64,000 bases of DNA from assembly GCF_029962835.1 (NCBI RefSeq), contig NC_080583.1:1302001-1366000 (forward strand). The letters run 5' to 3'. The position numbers and the translations under genes were made by a program. Source of the DNA: Magnolia sinica. Taxonomy: Eukaryota > Streptophyta > Magnoliopsida > Magnoliales > Magnoliaceae. The notes beneath the pieces were generated by a model. That model saw only the letters and a list, made by a program, of their open reading frames with translations. It ran no database searches and was not told the origin of the DNA. Below are positions 36,951 through 47,824 of this stretch, one piece after another (positions within the stretch are counted from its first letter, which is position 1; every line of letters begins with the position of its first letter).

Positions 36951-36984
36951 AACAAAAATGACCAAAGGACCTAAGTTGACTCAA

Positions 36985-37608
36985 ATAAGTTTTATTTCAT
37001 TGAGAAAAGATTTCTTCTTAATCACATAACAACATTTAAATTTATGCAGAAATAATTCTATAAAGTCGAAATAAATATGTTGAATATTGATAGGTGAAAT
37101 AAATGAGTCTACAACCATTTAAATAGAGATACCAAGACTTGAAAAAAGTTTAGGAATTAAGCTATAACTAAAACTCTCTAAAATTCATAACTTACTATAA
37201 ATAGTAAAATTTCCATTTATAGTAAGTGTCCTATGTAGCTTAACCACGTTATTCTCCTAATTTTTCTAAATACTTTTTATGTTAGGGGCAACTCCTAAAG
37301 CCCAGCAGATGAAGAGTTATAATCAAACTAAAACTTACTATTTATAGTAAAAACAGAATTAAACATGGAATTCGACCATTGATATGATGCAATCTCACAA
37401 ATTTGGCGTAGGCAACCTGACGTAGCAGGGTTGGTTGGCTAAAGTAGCTCATCCTACCCAAAATCATATATGGTACGTCGAGTAACTCATTCCGGTTTGT
37501 GAGATATGGTTGTTTTAAGGTTCCGACGGTCTTGATGACTTCTGCCTCCGATCGGGCCTTCTCTGATCCATCTTGGACATGAAAGTGTCTACGACCTGCT
37601 CTACATCA
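36985..37608 (-). mobile_element. Gypsy-type 3' LTR remnant with adjoining internal end
   Basis: On the minus strand it starts TGATGTAGAGCAGGTCGTAG and aligns with 10553-11203; its other edge is eroded, so 36985 is approximate. Directly upstream on the minus strand (37609-37645) are a purine tract (AAGTGGAGGGGA) and a GAGAACTCGAAGACG-type sequence that I recognise as the usual end of gypsy pol followed by the polypurine tract. This ties the whole TGATGTAGAG LTR family to Ty3/gypsy. 37661-37793 in turn matches the edge of the LTR fragment at 9484-9962. Heavily broken. Confidence 0.7.
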
Positions 37609-37793
37609 GTCCCCTCCACTTCAAAAGAACGCGTCTTCGAGTTCTCATACTGCTTTGGTTCTTGATACTCGGTCTAGTACACCGTAACGATATCCGGATA
37701 AAAGTTATGATCAATTTATGGTCCACCTTCTTTTGGTTCAACCATGCTAGGAATATATTTATGACACGTTGTACATCAGAAATTAAAAAAAAA

Positions 37794-38752
37794 CCAATAA
37801 AAGGTATAAATCATAACACAAAGATTTTCATGGTTTTTCTTCAATATCACCTCTACCTTTGTCACGATAATGTTGGTTGGATGAACATACATCTCTTATG
37901 ATATGGCTCCCTAACACATTCAACTCTACCAAGTTGTAAAATTCACGGTATCAATATGCACTAACCACGTCACAAGAAGTCAATTTGGATTAGAGAATCC
38001 TCTATTAAATAAATCACAACCCAAATTATTCATAAGTCTTCTACTGTTGCAAGGAATCCGAGTCACCAGTATAGAAACTGTAATGATAATTTCATTTTTA
38101 ATGTAGAAAGTTTAAATTTTCATGAATCCTATATGGACATATAGGACATTTAACATAAATTCAAAATAATTAGAAAATAATCACCTGTCTTCTTGCATTA
38201 AAAAAATGACAATGGAAAAACCTGATAATCTTGTGGAATTCATTTATCTAAGAACCTATCATTGTCTTGTCAAGAAAACCTTGGTGTCCATGTGTGTGTA
38301 TTCTCAGACATTTCCAACATAGTGGAAAAGGATTTTATAATCCCTGTAGAATTAATTTCACTTATTTGAAATTTGCTTTCTTATTTTTAGCATGGAATTC
38401 TTTTTTCCAAAGTAGCCTTGAAAACTTTAGCAAGTGGACGTTTATTTACATATATTGTGGAATGAGCCTGCACTACAAGTAATCAATCGCAATGAAGCAA
38501 GGAAAACAACCTATCTCTAGGGGGCCATTATGTTGTACATGTGATATCCACTCCATTCATCATCTACCATGATGGCAATAGGACACCAACCATATTTCCT
38601 ATCTGGGGACCCACACCATGGTCTGTATATTTTATCCAACATCTAAAAATTAGAGAATTCAAAACCAACTTAATTCAAAACTCAGGAAGGCTACATTGCA
38701 TGAACTTGTCACTTGTTTGGAATTCAAAAAAAATATATATATATATTAAGTG
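37794..38752. other. Gene-free gap between LTR elements
   Basis: No gene or repeat ends are recognised. Frames are under 80 codons. Confidence 0.5.
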
Positions 38753-38757
38753 AAACT

Positions 38758-38991
38758 TGTTAGATCCGATCTTTTAGTTATTTCAGTTTGTTAATAAGTC
38801 CTATTCTTTAGGAATTAGTGGATAGTGTTTTGACGAATTCCTCTTAGTCTGTTACCACATTTTAAGATGTTGTAAACGTGAGTTGTTATTTCAATCTTAT
38901 CTCTTTGTAAAAGGTTATATATGCCTGCAGTTTGTTATCAATAATAGTACTTTTCATTTGTGTGCTAAATTTCTTCTGAGTGTTCTCAACA
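38758..38991 (+). repeat. 5' LTR of the plus-strand copia element
   Basis: 234 bases, TGTTAGATCC to GTTCTCAACA, followed two bases later by the primer-binding site. It contains the LTR promoter; TATATATGCC near 38920 is a TATA-like candidate. Confidence 0.96.
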
Positions 38992-41900
38992 TTTGGTATC
39001 AGAGCTCCATCACAGGGGCCTGATTGTGAGTGTGTGTGGAAAGAAACTGCAGTTTTCTTTCAGAGTAAGGGAGTCAAGCACAATGGCGGAGAGCAATAGT
39101 AGTGGTTTTGTGCAGCCGGCCATTCCTAAATTTGGCGGACATTACGATCATTTGGTGATATTGATGGAGAACTTTCTTTGTTCCAAGGAATATTGGGATC
39201 TCATAGAGAATGGGATTTCGGGGGTGGTAACACAAGGAGTCGAGGACCAGGCAGAAGCACAACGCAAAGTGATCGAGGGGCAGAAGCTGAAGGACTTAAA
39301 GGTAAAGAACTACCTTTTTCAAGCTATAGACCGGAATATCTTGGAGACTATACTTGACATAGATACATCAAAGGGTATTTGGGACTCAATGAAACAGAAA
39401 TACCAAGGCTCTACCAAGGTGAAGTGGGCACAATTGCAGGCACTTCGGAGGGACTTTGAGACTCTCCACATGAAGGAGGGTGAGACTGTTGATAATTTCT
39501 TTGTTCGTACTCTCACTATAGCCAACAAAATGACGGCTCATGGTGAGACAATGAGCCAAACTATTATCAATGAGAAAGTTTTGAGGTCCATGACTTCAAA
39601 ATTTGATTATGTGGTTTGCTCCATTGAAGAATCCAATGATTTGGACACAATGACCATTGACGAGCTGCAGAGCAGTTTGCTAGTCCATAAACAAAGAATG
39701 AATGGCCATCGTGGAGAGGAGCAAGTTCTCAAGGTGACTCATGAAGACAACACTAGCAGAGGAAGAGGTCAAGGGTCGTTCAGAGGAAGAGGAAGAGATC
39801 GTGGCAGACAACCTTTCAACAAGGCTACTATCGAGTGCTTTAAGTGTCACCAATTAGGACACTTCCGGTATGAGTGTCATAGTTGGGAGAATGGAGCCAA
39901 CTATGCTGAACTAGGCGAAGGAGAAGAGCTGCTATTAATGTCCTATGTAGAGCTTAACCATGCTCAGAGAGAAGTGGTTTGGTTCCTCGATTCAGGATGT
40001 AGTAATCATATGAGTGGGAATAAAGAATGGTTCTCGGATTTGGATGTTCAATTCAGGCAAACTGTGAAACTAGGCAACAACTCAAGGATGGCAGTTATGG
40101 GGAAAGGAAACATTCGAATGCAAGTGAATGGAATCACTCAGGTAATTTCTGAGGTTTATTACATTCCTGAGTTGAAAAATAACCTGTTAAGTATGGGGCA
40201 TCTTCAAGAAAAAGGTGTGGCAATTCTGATTCAACGGGGGAAGTGCAAAGTTTTTCATCCTAGTAAGGGTCTAATTATTTAGTCCGAGATGATCGCGAAC
40301 AGGATGTTTGTTGTGCTTGCAGCAATGATGCCTAAAGCTACTACCTGTTTTCAAGCCGTGACAGAAGATGAGAGTTATTTGTGGCACTGCAGATTCGGAC
40401 ACTTGAGCTTCAAAGGGTTGAGAACCCTTCATTACAAAAGGATGGTCAGCGGCTTGGCTTCACTTAAAACACCTGTAAAGTTATGCACAGCGTGTTTGGT
40501 TGGAAAGCAGCACAGGGAATTCATTCCAAAAAGAAGTCTTTGGAGGGCGTCGCAGAAGCTGGAGCTGGTGCACGCCGATATATGTGGTCCTATAAAGCCT
40601 GCATCAAACAGCAACAAGAGGTATTTCTTGAGTTTTATTGATAATTTTAGTCGTAAGACTTGGATTTACTTCTTGCATGAAAAATCAGAGGCTTTTACCA
40701 TGTTTAGAAGTTATAAGGCTTATGTTGAAAAGGAAGCAGATGCCTACCTTAAATGTTTGAGGACTGATAGAGGTGGTGAGTTTACCTCAGATGAGTTTGG
40801 GGAGTTTTGTAAGGCAAATGGCATAACCAGGCAATTAACCACAGCCTATACTCCTCAGCAAAACGGAGTTGCTGAGAGGAAGAATAGGACTGTGATGAAT
40901 TTGGTGCGTTGTATGCTCACTGAGAAGCAGGTTCCAAAGGCTTTCTGGCCAGAAGCTGTGAGATGGTGTGTGCATGTCCTCAACAGGTGCCCTACTTTAG
41001 CCGTGCAAAATAGAACTCCAGAGGAGGCATGGAGTGGTATAAAGCCTACAGTAGAATATTTCAGGGTTTTTGGGTGCTTGGCTCATGTGCACGTCCCAAA
41101 CCAGAAAAGAATCAAGTTAGATGACAAAAGCTTTCAATGTGTTTTCTTGGGAGTAAGCGATAAGTCGAAAGCTTATAGATTATTTGATCCAGTTTCTAAG
41201 AAAATAATTGTTAGTAGGGATGTTGTTTTTGAGGAGAATGAGAGATAGAATTGGAACATGAGCGGGGAAGAAATGGCTTCAGATGTGTTAGAGTGGGGTG
41301 ATAGTGAAGAAGGAGATGAAGCCGAGAATGAAGGGGAATTTAGGACAGAGGACGAAAATGAAGAAGCTAGTTCAAATGGCACCAATGGAGCTGGTTCAAG
41401 TAGCACTAGCTCACCTTCTAGTGAGTCACATGATGAAGTTCAAGGGAGGGCAAGACGAGTTCCACGTTGGATGCAAGATTATGAAACCAGAGAAGGTTTG
41501 TCCGAAGAAGAAGAGTTGAGTGCCATAGCGGTTCTCACAGAAGTTGATCCCGTTACTTTCGAGGAATCTGTGAAGAGCAAGAAATGGAGAGATGCCATGA
41601 ATGCAAAGCTTGAGGCCATTGAACGTAATAAAACATGAGACCTGACTATTCTACCTGAAGGAGTGAAGACTATTAGAGTTAAATGGGTTTTTAAAACAAA
41701 ACTCAATGAAAATGGTGAGATAGACAAGTGCAAGGCTAGAATTGTAGCAAAGGGATATGCACAACAATATGGGATTGATTACACAGAAGTTTATGCTCCA
41801 GTTGCAAGATTAGATACCATACGTTTGGTAATTGCTCTAGCAGCTCAAGAAGGTTGGAGTATTTTTCAGCTTGATGTAAAGAGTGCATTTTTGCATGGTG

Positions 41901-43118
41901 AGCTTAGTGAGGAAGTGTATGTCCAACAGCCTCAGGGATATGAGAAGAAGGGCGAGGAACACAAGGTTTATAAGCTGAATAAGGCGCTGTATGGCCTTAA
42001 ACAAGCTCCACGAGCTTGGTACAGCAAAATTGAAGCCTACTTTGCTAAAGAGGGCTTCGAAAAATGCCATTATGAACACACCCTATTCACAAAGTCGAAG
42101 GAAGGAGGTAAGCTCTTAATTGTCAGTCTTTATGTTGATGATTTAATTTTTACTGGGAATGACAAGAGCATGTGTGAAGAGTTTAAGAAGTCGATGATGT
42201 TAGAATTTGACATGTCTGACTTGGGAAAAATGAGATATTTTCTGGGGATTGAAGTACTACAACATTCTGATGGGATTTATGTGTGTCAAAGAAAATATGC
42301 TCATGAAGTTTTAGAAAGATTTGACATGGACAGAAGCAATTTGGTGAAGAACCCTATAGTTCCAGGTTGCAGATTGTCAAAGGATGAGAAGGGATCTAAG
42401 GTTAATAAAAGTATGTTCAAGCAGGTAGTTGGCAGTCTCATGTACTTAACTGCAACCAGACCTGATTTGATGTATGGTGTGAGTCTGATCAGCAGGTTCA
42501 TGTCGTGTCCTACAGAGCAACACTAGTTGGCAGCGAAGAGGTTGCTAAGATATTTGAAAGGAACGACTGATCTGGAGATTTTATACAAGAAAGGAGGCTG
42601 TAAGCAACTCACTGCTTACTCAGATAGTGATTTTGCTGGAAATCTAGATGATCGAAAGAGTACAACGGGGTGTGTATTCATGTTTAGTTCTGGAGCGGTG
42701 TCGCGGTCATCCAAAAAATAGCCTGTGGTTAGCTTATCCACCACTGAAGCCGAATACATTGCAACTGCCTCATGTGCTTGTCAGTGTGTTTGGTTAAAAA
42801 GAGTTTTAACAAAGATTGGTTACGTGGAAGAAAAATGTACTACAATTTTGTATGATAACAGTTCAACTATAAAACTCTCCAAGAATCCTGTTCTTCAAGG
42901 AAGAAGCAAACACATTGACATCAGGTTTCATTTTCTTCGTGAATTGGAAAGAGATGGTGTGGTTGATTTAAGACATTGTAATACTCAAGACCAAGTAGCT
43001 GACATTATGACAAAGCCGCCCAGGTTTGAGGTGTTTTTGAAGCTTTGTAGTTTGCTGGGCGTGTGTGAAGTTCCTAATATAAAATGAATGCATTCTGCAT
43101 ACAGTTTAAGGGAGGGAA

Positions 43119-43351
43119 TGTTAGATCCGATCTTTTAGTTATTTCAGTTTGTTAATAAGTCCTATTCTTTAGGAATTAGTGGATAGTGTTTTGACGAATT
43201 CCTCTTAGTCTGTTACCACTTTTAGAATGTTGTAAATGTGGGTTATTATTTCAATCTTATCTCTTTGTAAAAGGCTATATATGCCTGCAGTTTGTTATCA
43301 ATAATAGTACTTTTCATTTGTGTGCTAAATTTCTTTTGAGTGTTCTCAACA
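43119..43351 (+). repeat. 3' LTR of the plus-strand copia element
   Basis: 233 bases, same ends as 38758-38991, directly after the polypurine tract. Confidence 0.96.
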
Positions 43352-43356
43352 AAACT

Positions 43357-45046
43357 TACATTTGATAAACCATGGAATTGTAATTAATAAACTAGATTTC
43401 ACAACTGATGCTAGTCACTTGCATACATATACAATACGGTTATCTCGTGTAAAGGAGATGTGGGGCCACATATGTAGTTGATTTTGAAATCCACCATAAT
43501 TCCTGTCGTATCTCATGTTGGGATGGGATGATACGATACTTGTCATCATTGTCAAACCCTAAATATAATTTATAACCCACCAAATGTAATTCAATACCAC
43601 CTAATTCTACATACCAAGCAGGTTCCAAAGGTTTTAATCATGAATTTATGTTACTCATCCAAGTTTGGCACAAAGTGGTGGACCCTAAAGAACACATGTT
43701 ATAGGTTGGCATACAACAGGTGATGTAGAGGATTTTCAATCCATGAAAATCATATAAGGCTGATTTGATTATGAGGTCATAAAATGAGAATTTTCTTTCT
43801 TGATTTAATATCGTCTTTTGTTTAATTTACAAAGAAAATCATAAATTCTATCAAGTAATTATTAACATTATCTCTAAATATTCTACTTGAAAAACAAACA
43901 TATTTATAAATAAATTTAATTTTCTCATAATAAGAACTTACTTTTAAGATAGACAGTGGGTCCCACGCTATCCTTTCCAGCAAATCTCATACTCTATTGC
44001 TTATTCCTGACAGTAGAAATTAAACAATCTTTCGGGATAGCATAAGATATACGTATCAGCAAGAGTCCGCTGGCTATTATTCTATAAGTATCCCTTGTAA
44101 ATGGGCCGGGCCGGGCCGGGCTAAGCATTATCAAACTTTTAAATATGCCCAGCCCAAACAGTTCAAAATGGGCCAAACTAACTTAGGCCCAGCCCATTTT
44201 AAACCCTTGGCCGGGTTTGAACTTTGAAGAGCATGACGTGGAAGGCATTTTTTTGTATCATCTCAGCTTCTTTTCAGACTTCCTTTTCAGACGCATGATA
44301 AATTCAATTTCAACAGTCCTTTCATCTATAGCCACTTGACATTGTGGCCCACTACACCTACGGTTCTGATTAGCCTAGAAGTATGGTACGTTTCAGCAGA
44401 TATGTCATTGATTAACAAGCCTCTATCGCCAAGTTGCCATTGACTAGCGAACCAGCGGGCCATAAGCACAAGTGGTTTTGCTACAATCATCGCGATGTAT
44501 TGCAATAGAATACGTTGAAAATTCTGCTGTTGGATTGGGTTCGTTTTCAATGATCCAAACCGTGTATATGATTGTCCCACCATGAATGGTGATACCCAGA
44601 TTTAAATATTTCAACCTTTTGGTTATTCAAAGGCGAAGAGAAAGTACATAATAAATGATTGAACGGAAGCCCATAGTATGAATGGTTTGGATCGTTGAAA
44701 AATGACCCTAAATTAAAAGGCTAAAGCCGCGAACGTCCGAATGTACAAAACTCTTTTAGAAATGGGCCCAGGACTCGGTGATTCATACTGTTCATCTGCC
44801 GGTCCTACTGTGGATGGGGCATGCTTCAAATACTCCCTTGATGACTGATCCTAGCCATCCAACCTCTCCTGGGCCTTTCACTTCACTGAAAGTGGACCGT
44901 TGATGTCGTTTCTTGTGAGCCATCTGTTTCGAATATGAGATTTTTTCGGCGGATTTTGTGGGGTGCGCTTCCGCCACGTCGTGGCATGTCGTATGTCGAC
45001 GCGAATTTCCTGCAACAAGAAAGAAGCGCTTGCTAGAAAAATCTAT
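43357..45046. other. Gene-free stretch
   Basis: No gene. 43770-43950 is AT-rich. 44100-44215 is a compact GC-rich palindromic patch (GGGCCGGGCCGGGC, then GCCCAGCCCA twice) that may be a decayed MITE end, but I could not find its partners. Confidence 0.5.
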
Positions 45047-45469
45047 GTGGGCCCCACCATGATGTCTACGTGAAATCCACTCCGTTCATCAGTTGCGCCA
45101 GTTGATGTTACTATGCATTTAAGAAATTACGCACATCTAAAACTCAATTGGACAACACCATAGGAAAAAGTGAGAATATGGACGCTCACCATTGAAACTT
45201 TTCTGGGCCCCACCTAAGTTTTGAATCAGGCTGACATTTGTATTTACTTTCATCATGGTGGGAAATTACCTTACGAACGGTTGGATGGCATATAAACAAC
45301 ACGGCAGGCCACAGTGAGGTTTCAATGGTAGGTGCTTCATCCCCACTTTTTACTGTGTTGTGGCCCACTTGAAATTTAATGTCCCAATTTTTTAGGTTCA
45401 AATTATAAAAATAGCTGCAGGAAACTGATGGACGGAGTGGATTCTACACATAATTCACGGTGGGTCCCA
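45047..45469. mobile_element. GTGGGNCCCAC MITE family, copy
   Basis: Left arm GTGGGCCCCACCATGATGTC and GAAATCCACTCCGTTCATCA. The right arm, inverted, reads GTGAATTATGTGTAGAATCC then ACTCCGTCCATCAGTT. The arms pair over ~60 bases with some changes. The internal TTTCAATGGTAGGTGCTTCA fits the subfamily at 18668 and 46812. Confidence 0.75.
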
Positions 45470-46434
45470 AAGAGCTTTTTGTTGTACAGGCTACCTACAA
45501 CACCCGTCGGATGTGTTTCGCGTCCGTCGTGTGTGGAATATTGTGGATGGCCGAAATGGCCCCACTTCTACCACTAAAGCTCGCGGCACCATGAGTACTG
45601 CTACATGCACTAGCAAATGCCCGTTATTGCAACTTGTTTCTCACGGTAGATAGATAATGAGATCCAATCCGTTCATTAGAAGATATCATACGTATAGATA
45701 TCTATTTTAAAATTTTAGAGTTGTTTGATTAATATAGGGTCATGATCCTACCTTCAACATGGACTGTCAGATTAAATTATCTTAAATATCCATTTAGTCT
45801 TTTGGAAATTTATTCACGTTTAAGTTTTATAGAATGTAATTATAATATGATTTCTTTCTGATGAGTGGATCAGAACTTTCGTACGTGTCTTTTTTAAGAA
45901 TGTGTGGAAGGCGTGTGTACGAAAAGTGTAGCAACATGGGATTCCTCACACTCATGGTCTTTTCACCATCCTCCGGCCGAGGATCATACTTCTCCCGTTA
46001 AAGAAAGAGATCTGATACCCTGGCTGGCACTGATGGTCCACACGCATGCACTCAAACATTGCATACATCGCATGCATCTAACTCAAATCAAACCGTTGTA
46101 ATCGTAAGGTCCACCGTTGATTAGATCAGATATTCGATTTTGTATTGATTTTCTGGTTTTAGCCTCCAATATGTATGCTTGTTTCCTGATCTCGCCTATC
46201 AAGTACTTCTCATCTAATCCATCCATTAGGTGACCATCAATCATATATTTACGACCTAAATTTTCTTTAATTTTTTATCTTGTGAAACATCTAGATTTAA
46301 TTTCACAATTTGGACGGTTAAGTTGATCTCATTGTGTGCCACGTATACAAATTCTGAGAACACGTGTATGAACCATCCACTGCCACAGTATCGAAGTTTC
46401 CCACGTGAGAGAAAAAAAAAAAAAAAAAACTTTA
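45470..46434. other. Gene-free gap
   Basis: Nothing recognisable. A 17-base A tract ends at about 46429. Confidence 0.5.
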
Positions 46435-46771
46435 GATACTCTGGCAGAGTGTGATAGACGATACGCAAGCACTTCGAAATTAGAAATTACCTGTCCAAAT
46501 TATGGGTCTCAGTTTACATGTATCATGAACTAAAAATCACGTTTATCTGACTATATGATTGACGGTTAAAAATGAAAACATCCAACGGTCCTAGTTCAAC
46601 CAACAAGTGTCCACGAATCAGTGGTTAGGATTGTTCAATCAATCTGATCTTGGGACTGTGAGTTGGAGAGTTTGGGTTCCACAATTTCGTCGGATTAACC
46701 TAAGTTAATATATGCCATGTGTACAATCTTTGAGCGCCTTTGTATCAAGCGTGCTACGCTACCTGAGTATC
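46435..46771. mobile_element. GATACTCTGGC MITE family, copy 1
   Basis: Left end GATACTCTGGCAGAGTGTGA and right end, inverted, GATACTCAGGTAGCGTAGCA. It carries the family landmarks TTATCTGACTATATGATTG, CAAGTGTCCACGAATCAGTG, GGTTAGGATTGTTCAATCAA and AGTTAATATATGCCATGTGT. There is no coding. Other copies: 47323-47706, 52242-52589; fragments near 8328-8459, 12604-12862, 17340-17675. Confidence 0.8.
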
Positions 46772-46811
46772 GGATAAAACTACCCTTCTCTGATTCGTAA
46801 TCCAAAGCTGT

Positions 46812-47238
46812 GTGGGGCCCATAGAGATTCGTTTCAGAAATCCATTCCGTCCATCAGTTTTGAAAGACCATAAGAGGACAGAAGCATAAAAATAAGATAT
46901 ATAGAAGACTCATGTGGGCCACACCATACGAAAGAGTGGGAACAGATATGTCCACTAGAGAAACCTTCCTGGAGCTTACCATGATGTTTTTATGCAATCC
47001 AAACCGTTCATATGATTATTAACATTCAGATAAATTTTAATTAAAAGAATAATCCTGATATTAAAACTTCTGTGGTCCCCACAAAGTTTCCAATGGTGGG
47101 CCTTCAATTCCTACTTTTCCTTGTTATGTGGCCCACATGAGTTTTAGATCTGCCTTATGTTTATTACTCTGTCTTATTATTGTCTTAAAAAACTGATGGA
47201 CAGAGTAGATTTATCACGGGGGTCTCGGTGGGCCCCAC
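46812..47238. mobile_element. GTGGGNCCCAC MITE family, copy
   Basis: Left arm GTGGGGCCCATAGAGATTCG with CCATTCCGTCCATCAGTTTT. Right arm AAACTGATGGACAGAGTAGA ends CGGTGGGCCCCAC. The arms pair inverted over ~60 bases. The internal TTCCAATGGTGGGCCTTCAA fits the family. Confidence 0.75.
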
Positions 47239-47322
47239 AGAGCTTCCAACTACAGGATCTTCCTGCGCCCCCAGTCACAGGCAATCCGCCTCCTCTCTCA
47301 TTAATCAAGAGATAAGAACTCT

Positions 47323-47706
47323 GATACTCTGGAACAGTGTGATGGATGATACACAGAAACTTTGAAATTACACACATTGCATACAAATTAGTCAAATTAA
47401 ACTGTCCAAATTACGGTACCCAGTGAAGATGTATCATGAATCAAACGGTAAGATTATTTCTTCATGAGACGATCGGATGGATGGACATTTATTGGACGGT
47501 TAGAATGAAAAATATCTAACGGTCCTACTTGCACAAATAACTGTCCACGAATCAGAGTTTTGGATTGTTCAATCAATAAGAGATTAGGATTTTCACTTTT
47601 TCTACAGTGGGTTGCAGAATGTTGTTGGTTTTATTTGAGTTAATATATGCCACGTGTACAATTTACAGGTGTATGCGTATCAAGCCTCATACGCAGCCAG
47701 AGTACC
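47323..47706. mobile_element. GATACTCTGGC MITE family, copy 2, at the RRA promoter
   Basis: Left end GATACTCTGGAACAGTGTGA; right end, inverted, GGTACTCTGGCTGCGTATGA. The full family body lies between. Its right end is only 118 bases before the RRA start codon, so part of the promoter or the transcription start of that gene probably lies inside or against this element. Confidence 0.82.
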
Positions 47707-47760
47707 ATATAACTCCTCTCTCCAAAACCCTTTAATGCGACTCTCTCCGGTCAGATGAAT

Positions 47761-47761
<1 letters not shown>

Positions 47762-47795
<34 letters not shown>
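47762..47795. repeat. (CT)n microsatellite in the RRA 5' leader
   Basis: About 17 CT units, ending 29 bases before the start codon. CT runs are common in plant 5' leaders and core promoters. Confidence 0.95.
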
Positions 47796-47798
<3 letters not shown>

Positions 47799-47824
47799 GT
47801 TGAAATCCGAGAGCCGTTGACGCC

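Larger units (their letters stand above)
38758..43351 (+). mobile_element. Ty1/copia LTR retrotransposon, young, nearly whole, TSD AAACT
   Basis: Both LTRs, perfect AAACT duplications (38753-38757 and 43352-43356), a primer-binding site TGGTATCAGAGC (38994-39005, initiator Met-tRNA) and a polypurine tract (AAGGGAGGGA, 43108-43117) are present. The gag-pol region starts at about 39.08 kb and shows all copia parts in order: gag with CCHC knuckle (CFKCHQLGHFRYEC, ~39.84 kb), aspartic protease (WFLDSGCSNHM, ~39.98 kb), integrase with zinc-binding region and core (~40.4-41.2 kb), reverse transcriptase with YVDDL (~41.7-42.5 kb), RNase H (~42.6-43.0 kb). About five breaks, so it is not expected to make its own enzyme set. 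LTRs differ at about seven positions and one small indel in 233, roughly 3%: 1-2 My at a grass-like rate, several times more at a slow woody-plant rate. Confidence 0.96.
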
